A stretch of DNA of 64,000 bases, from positions 1 to 64,000 of the forward strand of contig NZ_LGUR01000199.1 of the NCBI RefSeq assembly GCF_001270495.1. Direction: 5' to 3'. Each line of letters starts with the position of its first letter. The stretch's first letter is position 1. Under the pieces are notes generated by a model. The model saw nothing but the letters and a program-made list of their open reading frames with translations, made no database searches and had not been told where the DNA came from. Below are positions 33,976-43,540 of the stretch, piece by piece. The position numbers and the translations under genes were made by a program. This stretch comes from Streptomyces viridochromogenes. GTDB taxonomy: Bacteria > Actinomycetota > Actinomycetes > Streptomycetales > Streptomycetaceae.

Positions 33976-34898
33976 GGACGCTCCCCGGACGGGCCGTCGG
34001 CCGGTCGTGGTTCCAGGTCGGCGAGCCACAAGCGCTGGAGCATGTGCCAGTCCTCCGGATGTTCGGCGATCCCCGTGGCGAAGGCGTCGGCCAGCGCCTG
34101 TGTCATGACAGACGTCTTCTCGGACCGGTTACCTGCCTCGGGTACCTCGATCGGGGGATGCACGCGCCCCCGCATGACGGGCGAGTCGTCGTACCAGAGC
34201 GTGACGGGAAGCAGGAGCGCCCCCGTCTGCTGGGCCAGCAGCGCCGGTCCGGCGGGCATCCTGGCCGTGTCCCCGAAGAACTCGACCTCGACGCCGGACG
34301 CGGACAGGTCACGGTCGGCGACCAGGCACACCAGGCCGCCGTCGCGCAGCCTGCGGGCCAGTGTGCCGAAGGCGGTGCCCCCGCTGTGCGGCAGGACCTC
34401 CATGCCGAGGCCCTCGCGGTAGGCGACGAAGCGGTCGTACAGCGTCTCGGGCTTGAGGCGCTCGGCGACCGTCGTGAACGGTGTCGCCAGTTCGGTGGTG
34501 ACCCAGGCGCCCGCGAGATCCCAGTTGGCCAGGTGCGGCAGGGCGATTATGACGCCGTTGCCGGCGTCCAGGCCGTCGGTCAGGTAGTGGACGTCCTTGA
34601 TGTCCAAACTGCCCTTGACGCGCTCGGCGCTCCAGGCGGGCAGCCGGAAGGACTCCATCCAGTAGCGCAGGTACGACCGCATGCCCGCGCGCGAGAGCTC
34701 GGCGAGGCGCTCAGGGCTCGCATCGGGCACCACGCGCGCGTAGTTGCTCTCCAGCCGCAGGACGCCCTTGCCGCGCCGCTTCCAGGCGAGGTCGGCGATG
34801 GTGCGGCCGAGCCGTACGGCGACCGGCTCGGGGAGCTTCTTGACGGTGCCCCAGCCGAGGCCGTACAGCGCGTCCGTGAGGCGCTCCTGGGCACTCAC
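33972..34898 (-). CDS. Phosphatidylinositol mannoside acyltransferase (PatA-like, HtrB/LpxL family)
   Basis: A 308-residue membrane-associated acyltransferase. The LABLAT/HtrB-type motif HLANWDLAG is near residue 120 (His and Asp catalytic pair) and the second conserved block ADRDLSASGVEVEFFG is near 197. It should acylate the 6-position of mannose on PIM1/PIM2. The GTG at 34898 overlaps the pgsA stop and has GAGG upstream. The pgsA-patA-pimA order mirrors the mycobacterial PIM operon. Confidence 0.92.
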   Translation of the reverse strand: MSAQERLTDALYGLGWGTVKKLPEPVAVRLGRTIADLAWKRRGKGVLRLESNYARVVPDASPERLAELSRAGMRSYLRYWMESFRLPAWSAERVKGSLDIKDVHYLTDGLDAGNGVIIALPHLANWDLAGAWVTTELATPFTTVAERLKPETLYDRFVAYREGLGMEVLPHSGGTAFGTLARRLRDGGLVCLVADRDLSASGVEVEFFGDTARMPAGPALLAQQTGALLLPVTLWYDDSPVMRGRVHPPIEVPEAGNRSEKTSVMTQALADAFATGIAEHPEDWHMLQRLWLADLEPRPADGPSGERP

Positions 34899-35602
34899 TT
34901 GGCGGCCTCGCTCCCTTGAGAGGCGCTCTGCGGCTTGTCCTGCGCGCCCGCCACGGACTCCGCCTCCGCCTGTGCCTCCGCCTCCGCGGACTCGCGGCGG
35001 ACCGTGACGACCCGCTGGATCAGCGTGACGAGGCTGCCCACGGCGACGATCCACAAAGCGACGGGCAGCAGGTACTGGATGCCGGGTACCCCGAACTTGT
35101 GCAGGCCCGCGAACCCGGCCGCGACCAGCGAGATCACCAGGCGCTCGGCGCGCTCGACGAGGCCGTTGACCGCGACCGGCAGGCCGATCGACTCGCCGCG
35201 GGCCTTGGTGTACGACACCACCTGGCCGCTGGCCAGGCAGAAGATCGAGACCGCGCACAGGACGAGGTCGTCGCCCCCACCGGCGTACCAGAGGATGAAG
35301 CCGCCGAAGATCGCGCCGTCGGCGACCCGGTCGAGCGTGGAGTCCAGGAAGGCGCCCCAGCGGCTGGAGCGGCCGAGCTGGCGGGCCATGTTGCCGTCGA
35401 CGAGGTCGGAGAACACGAACAGCGTGATCACGACCGTGCCCCAGAAGAACTCGCCCACGGGGTAGAAGACCAGCGCGCCCGCGACCACACCGGCCGTGCC
35501 GATGAGCGTGACCGTGTCGGGGCTCACGCCCCGCCGGATCAGAAACGCGGCGAACGGTGTGAGGACACGCGTGAAGAATGCACGCGCGTACTTGTTCAGC
35601 AT
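34895..35602 (-). CDS. pgsA: Phosphatidylinositol phosphate synthase (CDP-alcohol phosphatidyltransferase)
   Basis: A 235-residue polytopic membrane enzyme with the complete CDP-alcohol phosphotransferase signature D-x2-DG-x2-AR-x8-G-x3-D-x3-D (Asp66 region DLVDGNMAR to DSTLDRVAD). It should condense CDP-diacylglycerol with inositol 1-phosphate, giving PI phosphate, the precursor for PimA. About six membrane segments follow. The C-terminus is a charged tail rich in Ala, Glu and Gln. The ATG is at 35602; a longer in-frame extension is possible but enters the divergent promoter region. Confidence 0.93.
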   Translation of the reverse strand: MLNKYARAFFTRVLTPFAAFLIRRGVSPDTVTLIGTAGVVAGALVFYPVGEFFWGTVVITLFVFSDLVDGNMARQLGRSSRWGAFLDSTLDRVADGAIFGGFILWYAGGGDDLVLCAVSIFCLASGQVVSYTKARGESIGLPVAVNGLVERAERLVISLVAAGFAGLHKFGVPGIQYLLPVALWIVAVGSLVTLIQRVVTVRRESAEAEAQAEAESVAGAQDKPQSASQGSEAAK

Positions 35603-35879
35603 GGCCTTCCCGAGGGTCGGTGTGGCGCCGTGCGGCATCTGCTCGCCACCGGCTGGCCCATCGTAGCCACGCGCGCGTGAGTGCGACCGCCGGGCACTCG
35701 TACAGGGCGTGAGCGGCCCGGTCCACCGGCGCCGGGCGGCGCGATCACGTCCGCCGTATGGACGCACCGTGACGGGAGTGGAAAGCTCGAAGGACCGCGG
35801 GCGTCACCGGAGCCGCCATCGCACGCGGATCCGTATGTCCGCGCCCACAGTGACCTCACCGTGCACGGGAGGCAGGATC

Positions 35880-38078
35880 ATGGGCGACAAGGCGAACGCA
35901 CACCCCGGAGCCGCCGGCAGGGCTACGGCGGCCGACCACCCCGCGTCCGTACGGAATGTGGTGCTGGTCGGCCACTCCGGATCGGGCAAGACCACGTTGG
36001 TGGAAGCCCTCGCACTCACGGCGGGGGCGGTGAACCGGGCGGGCCGCGTGGAGGACGGCGGCACCGTCTCGGACTACGACGAGATCGAGCACCGGCAGCA
36101 ACGCTCGGTGCAGCTCTCCCTGGTGCCGGTCGAATGGGACGGCATCAAGGTCAACCTTCTGGACACTCCCGGATACGCCGACTTCGTCGGGGAACTCAGG
36201 GCCGGTCTGCGAGCGGCGGACGCGGCCCTTTTCGTCGTCTCGGCCTCGGACGGCGTGGACGGCTCGACCCGCATGGTGTGGGAGGAGTGCGCGGCCGTCG
36301 GCATGCCGCGCGCGATCGTCGTCACACACCTGGAGTCCGCCCGGGCCGACTACGAGGAGATGACACGGATCTGTGCGGAGGCCTTCGGCGGGGACGACCC
36401 CGACGCCGTGCTCCCGCTGTATCTGCCGCTGCACGGCCCGCAGGCACCGGACGGGCACGCGCCCGTGACCGGACTGGTCGGGCTGCTGTCGCAGCAGCTG
36501 TTCGACTACGCCTCCGGGGAGCGCAAGGAGTCCGATCCGGGCGAGGACCAGCTGCCGGAGATCGAGGAGGCCCGCAACCGGCTGATCGAGGGGATCATCT
36601 CCGAGTCGGAGGACGAGACCCTGATGGACCGGTACCTCGGCGGGGAGCAGATCGACGTCAAGACGCTGATCGAGGATCTCGAACGGGCTGTCGCGCGGGG
36701 TGTCTTCCACCCCGTCCTGGCCGCCGCCCCCGCAGCCGACGGCGCCCGGCAGGGTCTCGGCACGGTGGAGCTGCTGGAGCTGATCACGCGCGGCTTCCCG
36801 ACCCCGCTTGAGCGTGCGGCGCCCACGGTCACCACGGTCGGCGGCGCACCCCGTGAGCTGAAGATCTGCGACCCGGACGGGCCGCTGGTCGCGGAGGTCG
36901 TGAAGACCGCGTCCGACCCGTACGTCGGCCGGGTCTCGCTGGTCCGCGTCTTCTCCGGCACCCTGCGCCCCGACGAGACGGTGCACGTCTCCGGGCACGG
37001 CCTGGAGGACCGTGGGCACGAGGACCACGACGTCGACGAGCGCATCGGCGCCCTCTCGCTCCCCTTCGGCAAACAGCAGCGCACGCTCAGCCACTGCATC
37101 GCCGGTGATCTCGCGTGCGTGGCGAAGCTGACCCGCGCGGAGACCGGCGACACGCTGTCGGCCAAGGACGACCCGCTCCTGATGGAGCCCTGGCAGATGC
37201 CCGACCCGCTGCTGCCGCTCGCCATCCAGGCACACAGCAAGGCGGACGAGGACAAGCTGTCGCAGGGCCTGTCCCGGCTGGTCGCCGAGGACCCGACCAT
37301 GCGGCTGGAACAGAACCAGGCCACCCACCAGGTGGTGCTGTGGTGCCTGGGCGAGGCACACGCGGACGTCGCGCTCGAACGGCTCCGCAGCCGCTACGGC
37401 GTCCAGGTCGACGTCGTGCCGCACAAGGTCTCCCTTCGGGAGACGTTCGCGAACAAGTCGGCGGGCCGCGGCCGGCATGTGAAGCAGTCGGGCGGTCATG
37501 GGCAGTACGCGATCTGCGAGATCGACGTGGAGCCGCTGCCGGGCGGTTCGGGCATCGAGTTCGTGGACAAGGTCGTCGGCGGCGCGGTGCCGCGGCAGTT
37601 CATCCCGTCGGTGGAGAAGGGTGTAAGGGCCCAGGCGGCCAAGGGAGTTGCGGCCGGCCATCCGCTCGTCGACATCCGGGTCACGCTGCGCGACGGCAAG
37701 GCGCACTCGGTGGACTCCTCCGACGCCGCGTTCCAGACGGCCGGCGCGCTCGCGCTGCGCGAGGCCGCGGCCGACACGAAGATCCATCTGCTGGAGCCGG
37801 TGGCCGAGGTGTCCGTCCTCGTCGGCGACGACTACGTCGGCGCCGTGATGAGCGACCTCTCCGGGCGGCGCGGCCGCGTCCTCGGCACCGAGCAGACCAG
37901 CGGTGGCCGAACCCTCATCAAGGCCGAGGTGCCCGAGATCGAGATCGGGCGGTACGCCGTCGATCTGCGGTCGCTGTCGCACGGCACCGCGCGCTTCAAC
38001 CGTTCGTACGCGCGGCACGAACCGATGCCGGCGCAGATCGCGGAAAGGATTCGCGAAGAGGCGCGCGACGCCTCCTAG
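35880..38078 (+). CDS. EF-G-like translation factor paralogue (EF-G2 type) with altered GTPase motifs
   Basis: A 732-residue protein with all EF-G domains in order, including domain IV (SGGHGQYAICEIDVEPLPGG) and the final EF-G C-terminal fold. The P-loop GHSGSGKT (31-38) is intact. However, switch II reads DTPGYADF (95-102), with Tyr99 where EF-G has the catalytic His, and the guanine-specificity NKxD is replaced by THLE (149-152). The family is known in mycobacteria and Streptomyces as a second EF-G with poor ribosome-dependent GTPase activity. The ATG at 35880 has GGAGG 7 nt upstream. It is transcribed divergently from pgsA. Confidence 0.9.
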   Translation: MGDKANAHPGAAGRATAADHPASVRNVVLVGHSGSGKTTLVEALALTAGAVNRAGRVEDGGTVSDYDEIEHRQQRSVQLSLVPVEWDGIKVNLLDTPGYADFVGELRAGLRAADAALFVVSASDGVDGSTRMVWEECAAVGMPRAIVVTHLESARADYEEMTRICAEAFGGDDPDAVLPLYLPLHGPQAPDGHAPVTGLVGLLSQQLFDYASGERKESDPGEDQLPEIEEARNRLIEGIISESEDETLMDRYLGGEQIDVKTLIEDLERAVARGVFHPVLAAAPAADGARQGLGTVELLELITRGFPTPLERAAPTVTTVGGAPRELKICDPDGPLVAEVVKTASDPYVGRVSLVRVFSGTLRPDETVHVSGHGLEDRGHEDHDVDERIGALSLPFGKQQRTLSHCIAGDLACVAKLTRAETGDTLSAKDDPLLMEPWQMPDPLLPLAIQAHSKADEDKLSQGLSRLVAEDPTMRLEQNQATHQVVLWCLGEAHADVALERLRSRYGVQVDVVPHKVSLRETFANKSAGRGRHVKQSGGHGQYAICEIDVEPLPGGSGIEFVDKVVGGAVPRQFIPSVEKGVRAQAAKGVAAGHPLVDIRVTLRDGKAHSVDSSDAAFQTAGALALREAAADTKIHLLEPVAEVSVLVGDDYVGAVMSDLSGRRGRVLGTEQTSGGRTLIKAEVPEIEIGRYAVDLRSLSHGTARFNRSYARHEPMPAQIAERIREEARDAS

Positions 38079-38241
38079 TTGGCGCCCTTGCGGAACGCTC
38101 CCCTCCGCGTCGGCGGGCGGCTTCGGCCGTCCGCCGACGAATGTCGGTGGCGGAGGATACGCTGATCATTGATCAACAGGTGTGCGCAGTACGGAAGTCG
38201 GGAAGGCCGCAGAAGCGACAGTGCGGCGATCGGGGGCGGGA

Positions 38242-39903
38242 ATGACCGTTGAGGGCGGTTACGCGGACATCTTCGGTCCGCAGGTGCCTCGCACGGCGGG
38301 CGATGGCCAGACGGCGACGTTCGCGCTGGCCTCGGCGGCCTATCGGGACAATCCGTTCGAGGACATCAAGAAGGCCGACAACGAATGGCACAAGACCGAG
38401 GTCAAGGCAGGCCGCGGCTGGGCGAAGATCTTCCGTCCCAACCTGGGTGAGGCCTTCTCGCGGGCGGTGGTCGACCGCATGCTCGGCAGCGGCCGCAAGC
38501 CCCTGATCCAGTCCTTCGGCACCGAGCCGCAGGTCGTCGTCGAGCACTGTCTGGCCGCCAACAACATCCGCAAGGCCCGCGACCGGATGCTCAGCGCCGT
38601 CATGGTGATCTGCGGTGTGCTGTTCCTGCCCGGGCTCCTGGTCTGGCTGCTGGTCTTCACGCTGCGCACCACCATCGTCAAGCGGGACGAGAAGCGCGGC
38701 GGCGCACTCGCCTCCGTGCTGCTCGTCGCGGTGGGCGCGCTCGCCGTGCTCTTCCTGCTCCGTATGCCGTTCACCGGCTTCTGGGCCTGGTATGCGCGGG
38801 CCTCGGTGCTCATGCCGGTGGTCGGCTGGTTCTGGGCCAAGCAGATCTGCGAGCGTACGGCGAAGGACCTGCGGGGGCGCTGGGACAGCCTGCTGGCCGG
38901 CAGCAGCGTCGGCGCGAAGGTGCCGGAGGCGGTGCCGACCAGTCCCACCGAGACGCAGGCCGAGCAGCTGCGCCAGTCTCTCGCCAAGCTGAGCGCCGAG
39001 CAGCAGTCCAACTCCGTGTTCTACGCCGGGCCCAAGGGGATACTGGGCATGGGCACGCGCTGGGGCAGCTGGCAGCTGGCCGAGGACCTGGCGCCCGCCG
39101 ACCCGACCCGGGAGATACACCCGTTCCGCAGCTGGGACGTCATCCGCTCGATCCACGACCAGCTGCGCATGCTGGAGCGCGGCCCGCTGAACACCGGCGG
39201 TTTCCCGAAGCCCTCGATACGGCACTGGGTCGTCACGCCGATCGCCGAGGGCGCCAAGGCCGTGTCCCGGCCCGAGGGCACGGATGTCGACGCGTACCAG
39301 GTCAAGTCGCACGCCATACAGGACATCTGCAACAAGCAGCAGTTCGGCAGTGGTGACCGGCACTACCTGGGCGTCCAGTGGACGCTGTGGGACGGGCAGT
39401 TGATCATCACCATGCTGATCACGGTGACCGTGCTGCACGAGACGCTGCGCATCGAGGTGACCGGGCATGCCCTCGGTCCGGTGAACGGGCTCTTCCAGGA
39501 GAAGCCCGAGGCACCGACCAAGGAGGTCACCAAGTCGTTCAAGCCGTGGGAGACCCGGAAGGTGAAGCTCCCGCTGGTCAACACCGACGAGGTGGTACGG
39601 CTCGCCGTCCGCGCCCCGATCTCCTGGTATCCGCCGCTGCTGAACTGGCTCGGCGGGACGATAGGGCTGCCCGAGCCGTTCGGGCTGCGGCACGCGTGGG
39701 CGGATCAGCCGTGGCGGCACCGGTTCATGGCCGACGACGCGCTGCGCGCCGCCACGCCGGTGCTGCGGGTCGTTCATGCCGCGGCGATCAAGGTGCTGGC
39801 CGAGAACGGCGTGGACACCGAGAAGTTCGGTACGCGCTCGGCCTTCTTGAGCACTGCGGTACAGGATCCGTCGCCCAGGAAGGCCGACGTGTACGACGCG
39901 TAG
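38242..39903 (+). CDS. Conserved hypothetical membrane protein, 553 residues
   Basis: I recognise no domain family. The N-terminal 115 residues are soluble-looking; three hydrophobic segments follow (about 117-140, 156-173 and 183-198), interrupted by a basic KRDEKRGG loop; the C-terminal 350 residues are largely hydrophilic with one more hydrophobic stretch near 396-410 (LIITMLITVTVLHETLRI). The ATG at 38242 is directly preceded by GGGGGCGGGA; an in-frame GTG 20 codons upstream is less likely. Codon use is typical of the neighbours. It lies between the EF-G paralogue and the HIT gene, a position I recall as conserved in S. coelicolor. Confidence 0.75.
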   Translation: MTVEGGYADIFGPQVPRTAGDGQTATFALASAAYRDNPFEDIKKADNEWHKTEVKAGRGWAKIFRPNLGEAFSRAVVDRMLGSGRKPLIQSFGTEPQVVVEHCLAANNIRKARDRMLSAVMVICGVLFLPGLLVWLLVFTLRTTIVKRDEKRGGALASVLLVAVGALAVLFLLRMPFTGFWAWYARASVLMPVVGWFWAKQICERTAKDLRGRWDSLLAGSSVGAKVPEAVPTSPTETQAEQLRQSLAKLSAEQQSNSVFYAGPKGILGMGTRWGSWQLAEDLAPADPTREIHPFRSWDVIRSIHDQLRMLERGPLNTGGFPKPSIRHWVVTPIAEGAKAVSRPEGTDVDAYQVKSHAIQDICNKQQFGSGDRHYLGVQWTLWDGQLIITMLITVTVLHETLRIEVTGHALGPVNGLFQEKPEAPTKEVTKSFKPWETRKVKLPLVNTDEVVRLAVRAPISWYPPLLNWLGGTIGLPEPFGLRHAWADQPWRHRFMADDALRAATPVLRVVHAAAIKVLAENGVDTEKFGTRSAFLSTAVQDPSPRKADVYDA

Positions 39904-39940
39904 GCCTCCGGCGGTCGAGCGGGGTGGGTCTGGGTGACCG

Positions 39941-40013
39941 TCCCCTGGGGGCTGCGCCCCCAGACCCCCTTCGCCCCGTGCGGGCCTCGTCCTCGAACGC
40001 CGGACGGGCTGAG
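39941..40013. repeat. Dispersed Streptomyces intergenic repeat, copy B
   Basis: Begins CCCCTGGGGGCTGCGCCCCC with strong self-complementarity, followed by CCTCGTCCTCGAACGCCGGA and CGGGCTGA. It matches copy A at 32720-32787 in order and wording. It sits between the convergent 553-residue protein gene and the HIT gene, where its hairpin could act as a bidirectional terminator. Confidence 0.75.
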
Positions 40014-40018
40014 CGGTG

Positions 40019-40567
40019 TCAAGCGGCCGGCCAGACCTCCGCCAGCATCTTCCGGGTGTCCGCCAGGAGCTGCGGCAGCACCCGTGTGTGCCCCACCACC
40101 GGCATGAAGTTCGTGTCGCCGCCCCAGCGGGGGACGATGTGCTGGTGGAGGTGGGCCGCGATGCCCGCGCCGGCGACCGTGCCCTGGTTCATGCCGATGT
40201 TGAAGCCGTGGGCACCGGAGGCGGTGCGCAAGGCCGTCATCGCCTGCTTGGTCAGCGCGGCGAGTTCGACCGTCTCCGGCTCGGTGAGATCGGTGTAGTC
40301 GGCGACGTGACGGTAGGGCACGACCATGAGGTGGCCGCCGTTGTACGGATACAGGTTCAGGACCGCGTACACCTGCTCGCCACGCTTGACGATCAGTCCG
40401 TCCTCATCGGATTTGGCCGGGATCGAGCAGAAGGGGCAGCCGTCGTCCGCGCCGGGACCGGTCGGCTTGTTCTCACCCTGGATGTAGGCCATCCGATGGG
40501 GCGTCCACAGACGCTGGAACGCGTCCTGGATCCCCACTCCCCACTGCTGCTCCGGCTCACTCGTCAT
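40019..40567 (-). CDS. HIT family hydrolase
   Basis: A 182-residue histidine-triad protein. The catalytic triad motif HLHQHIVPR is near residue 138. An N-terminal zinc-binding-like CPFC (near 44) and a conserved VLNLYPYNGGHLMVVPYRHV segment characterise the Ap4A-phosphorylase-like actinobacterial branch. It probably cleaves nucleoside phosphoramidates or Ap4A-type nucleotides. The ATG is at 40567. In other actinobacteria this gene is directly next to pgsA; here an EF-G paralogue and a membrane protein lie between. Confidence 0.92.
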   Translation of the reverse strand: MTSEPEQQWGVGIQDAFQRLWTPHRMAYIQGENKPTGPGADDGCPFCSIPAKSDEDGLIVKRGEQVYAVLNLYPYNGGHLMVVPYRHVADYTDLTEPETVELAALTKQAMTALRTASGAHGFNIGMNQGTVAGAGIAAHLHQHIVPRWGGDTNFMPVVGHTRVLPQLLADTRKMLAEVWPAA

Positions 40568-40645
40568 GCGTGCAGCATATGGCTTCGTCCGTTCGCGGCG
40601 TGTCGCCGGGGCAGCGGGAGAGCGGTCACCCGCCAAGCTGTCCCG

Positions 40646-41305
40646 GTGGACGACGACAGCCCTTACGCCCGCTGGGAGCAGCGCACCGAGATCCCCCTGT
40701 TCCTCGCCTCGTTGATCTTCCTGGCGGCCTACGCCGCCCGCGTCCTGACCGTGGACATGACTCCGGTCTGGCGGAGCGTGTGCTGGGTCACGCTGCTCTC
40801 GCTCTGGCTGCTGTTCGCCGGGGACTACGTGGTGCGCTGGCACCTCAGCGGCCAGCGCTTCCCGCACTTCGCCAGGACGCACTTCCTGCACACGGTCGTG
40901 GTCATCCTGCCGCTCTTGCGACCACTGCGGATCGTTCCGCTCTACGACGCCGTCCAGCACCGGCAGGGAGCACCCCGGCTCTCCCTGCACGCACGCGTGA
41001 TCGCCTACGCGAGCCTGTCGACCCTCCTCCTCGGCTTCGCCGGTGCCCTCGCCGTCTACCAGCAGGAACGCGGCGCGCCCGGTGCCACCATGCGGACGTT
41101 CGGGGACGCGGTGTGGTGGGCCGCCGAGACCATCAGCACGGTCGGATACGGCGACATCACGCCGGTGACCACGGGCGGCCGGGCGATCGCCATGGGGATG
41201 ATGGCCGGCGGGCTGGCTCTGCTCGGCGCGGTGACGGGATCGTTCTCCTCCTGGCTGCTGCAGATCTTCTCCCACGAGAGCGACAAGAGGCCCCCGGACA
41301 GCTGA
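40646..41305 (+). CDS. Potassium channel family protein
   Basis: A 219-residue membrane protein with the K+ selectivity filter TVGYGD at 165-170 between two pore helices (about 116-137 and 181-207). Upstream are hydrophobic segments at about 17-35, 44-60 and 79-100, the last containing LLRPLRIVPL with spaced arginines like a reduced voltage-sensor S4. It could be a small voltage-gated-type channel. The GTG at 40646 is the likely start; there is no clear Shine-Dalgarno, so it may be leaderless or weakly translated. It is flanked by HIT (divergent) and thrS (convergent). Confidence 0.88.
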   Translation: MDDDSPYARWEQRTEIPLFLASLIFLAAYAARVLTVDMTPVWRSVCWVTLLSLWLLFAGDYVVRWHLSGQRFPHFARTHFLHTVVVILPLLRPLRIVPLYDAVQHRQGAPRLSLHARVIAYASLSTLLLGFAGALAVYQQERGAPGATMRTFGDAVWWAAETISTVGYGDITPVTTGGRAIAMGMMAGGLALLGAVTGSFSSWLLQIFSHESDKRPPDS

Positions 41306-41321
41306 ACCTTCCGGGGGCCTC
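41287..41321. terminator. Bidirectional hairpin between potassium channel gene and thrS
   Basis: GAGGCCCCCGGA (41287-41298) pairs with its complement at 41310-41321, with further complementary CGAC/GTCG flanks. The left arm lies within the last codons of the channel gene and the stop codon lies in the loop; the right arm precedes the thrS stop, so it can serve both convergent genes. Confidence 0.88.
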
Positions 41322-41334
41322 TGTCGCGGTCCGC

Positions 41335-43311
41335 TCAGACCTGCGCCCGCTCCTCGACGACCTGCGCGATCTTCGCGATGGCCTCGTCGACCGGGATGCC
41401 GTTCTCCTGCGAGCCGTCGCGGTAGCGGAAGGAGACGGCGTTGTTGGCCATGTCCTCGTCGCCCGCGATGACCATGAAGGGCACCTTCTGCTTCTGGGCG
41501 TTGCGGATCTTCTTCTGCATACGGTCGGAGGAGGAGTCCACCTCGACCCGCAGGCCCTTCTTCTTCGCGGCCGCGGCGAACTTCTCCAGGTAGTCCACGT
41601 GCCCGTCGCCGATCGGGATGCCGATCGCCTGGACCGGGGCCAGCCAGGCCGGGAAGGCGCCCGCGTAGTGCTCCAGGAGCACCGCGAAGAACCGCTCGAT
41701 GGAACCGAACAGGGCGCGGTGGATCATGACCGGGCGCTGCTTGGAGCCGTCCGCGGAGGTGTACTCCAGGTCGAAGCGCTCCGGGAGGTTGAAGTCGAGC
41801 TGGATCGTCGACATCTGCCAGGTACGGCCGATGGCGTCCTTGGCCTGGACGGAGATCTTCGGACCGTAGAAGGCGGCGCCGCCCGGGTCGGGAACCAGCG
41901 GCAGGCCCTGCTTCTCGGCGACCTGGCGCAGCGTCTCGGTCGCCTCCTCCCAGACCTCGTCGGAGCCGACGAACTTCTCCGGGTCCTTGGTGGACAGCTC
42001 CAGGTAGAAGTCGGTCAGGCCGTAGTCACGGAGCAGGCCGAGGACGAAGGTGAGCGTCCTGTCGAGCTCGTCCGACATCTGCTCACGCGTGCAGTAGATG
42101 TGCGCGTCGTCCTGCGTGAAGCCACGCGCGCGCGTGAGGCCGTGCACGACGCCCGACTTCTCGTACCGGTACACGGTCCCGAACTCGAAGAGGCGCAGCG
42201 GCAGTTCACGGTAGGAGCGGCCGCGCGCGTCGAAGATCAGGTTGTGCATCGGGCAGTTCATGGGCTTGAGGTAGTAGTCCACGCCCTCGTCGAGCTGCAT
42301 GGGCGGGTACATGCCCTCGGCGTACCAGTCCAGGTGGCCCGACGTCTCGAAGAGCTTCCCCTTCGTCGCGTGCGGGGTGTAGACGAACTCGTAGCCCTCC
42401 TCCTCGTGGCGGCGCCGCGAGTAGTCCTCCATGACCCGGCGGACGATGCCGCCCTTGGGGTGGAAGACGGCGAGGCCGGAGCCGATCTGCTCCGGGATGG
42501 AGAAGAGGTCGAGTTCGTTGCCCAGCTTGCGGTGGTCGCGCTTCTCGGCCTCGGCGAGGAAGTCGAGGTGCGCCTTCAGCTCGTCCTTGGAGGGCCAGGC
42601 GGTGCCGTAGATGCGCTGGAGCATCGGGTTCTTCTCGCTGCCGCGCCAGTAGGCGGCGGCGTTGCGCATCAGCTTGAACGCCGGGATGTTGCGGGTGGTG
42701 GGCAGATGGGGACCGCGGCAGAGGTCCTTCCAGCACAGGTCGCCGCTCTTGGCGTCCAGGTTGTCGTAGATCGTCAGCTCACCGGCACCGACCTCGACGT
42801 CCGCGCCGTCGTCGGACGAGGCGGAGCCCTTGAGGCCGATCAGCTCCAGCTTGTAGGGCTCGGCGGCGAGCTCCTCACGGGCGGCCTCATCGGTGACGAC
42901 ACGACGGGAGAAGCGCTGTCCCCGCTTCTGGATCTCCTGCATCTTCTTCTCGATGGCCTTGAGATCCTCGGGCGTGAACGGCTTCTCGACGTCGAAGTCG
43001 TAGTAGAAGCCGTCCTTGACCGGCGGGCCGATGCCCAGCTTGGCCTCGGGGAAGAGCTCCTGCACGGCCTGCGCCATCACATGCGCGGTGGAGTGGCGCA
43101 GGATGTTGAGACCGTCCTCGGAGGAGATCTCGACGCCCTCGACCTCCTCACCGTCGGAGAGCACGTACGACAGGTCCTTGAGCTCGCCGCCCACGCGCGC
43201 GGCGATGATCGAGCGCTCGCCGGCGAAGAGGTCGGCGGCCGTAGTGCCCGTCGTCACCACGCGTTCTTCCCGCTCGGAATCGCGTTGGATGATCACACGG
43301 ACGTCTGACAC
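41335..43311 (-). CDS. thrS: Threonyl-tRNA synthetase
   Basis: A 658-residue class II synthetase. The order is an N-terminal TGS domain, the editing domain with HSTAH (His73, His77), the catalytic core with [10 protein letters not shown] and zinc-ligand motif MNCPMHN, motif 2 [15 protein letters not shown], and the C-terminal anticodon-binding domain ([18 protein letters not shown]). The GTG at 43311 has AGGAG 6 nt upstream. No T-box specifier or antiterminator was recognised in the 440 bp upstream, but a long stem-loop lies there. Confidence 0.98.
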   Translation of the reverse strand: MSDVRVIIQRDSEREERVVTTGTTAADLFAGERSIIAARVGGELKDLSYVLSDGEEVEGVEISSEDGLNILRHSTAHVMAQAVQELFPEAKLGIGPPVKDGFYYDFDVEKPFTPEDLKAIEKKMQEIQKRGQRFSRRVVTDEAAREELAAEPYKLELIGLKGSASSDDGADVEVGAGELTIYDNLDAKSGDLCWKDLCRGPHLPTTRNIPAFKLMRNAAAYWRGSEKNPMLQRIYGTAWPSKDELKAHLDFLAEAEKRDHRKLGNELDLFSIPEQIGSGLAVFHPKGGIVRRVMEDYSRRRHEEEGYEFVYTPHATKGKLFETSGHLDWYAEGMYPPMQLDEGVDYYLKPMNCPMHNLIFDARGRSYRELPLRLFEFGTVYRYEKSGVVHGLTRARGFTQDDAHIYCTREQMSDELDRTLTFVLGLLRDYGLTDFYLELSTKDPEKFVGSDEVWEEATETLRQVAEKQGLPLVPDPGGAAFYGPKISVQAKDAIGRTWQMSTIQLDFNLPERFDLEYTSADGSKQRPVMIHRALFGSIERFFAVLLEHYAGAFPAWLAPVQAIGIPIGDGHVDYLEKFAAAAKKKGLRVEVDSSSDRMQKKIRNAQKQKVPFMVIAGDEDMANNAVSFRYRDGSQENGIPVDEAIAKIAQVVEERAQV

Positions 43312-43480
43312 CGGTCTCTCCTGACTGAAGGTGGAATGCGGCGCCATACCAGGAGCGCGCGCATTACGCGATCGTACCGACCCTGGACGCCCGACCGCGA
43401 AACGGTCACGTGAGCGCTCCTCGTCAGCGCTCCGCGGGGAGGGCCGTGATGGTCGGCGGTCGTCTGCGGCTTCGTCGTGG

Positions 43481-43540
43481 CTGGTCGCGCCACCGCGGAG
43501 CCGCACATCGACACAGTCCCGCGCCCCTATAGGGCGCTGC
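43481..43540. repeat. Dispersed repeat related to the 128-545 array
   Basis: Contains GGCTGGTCGCGCCACCGCGG, AGCCGCACATCGACACAG and CCCGCGCCCCTATAGGGCG. The wording and order match the array units (CGCGCCCACGCGGCGGAG, CATCGGAACAG, CGCGCCCCTCAGGGCG) and, in the opposite orientation, the copy at 49618. Confidence 0.7.

Noticed and set aside
38182..38241. Upstream GTG start for the 553-residue membrane protein
   Set aside because: It adds 20 residues without similarity or a good ribosome binding site; the ATG at 38242 has GGGGGCGGGA directly upstream.
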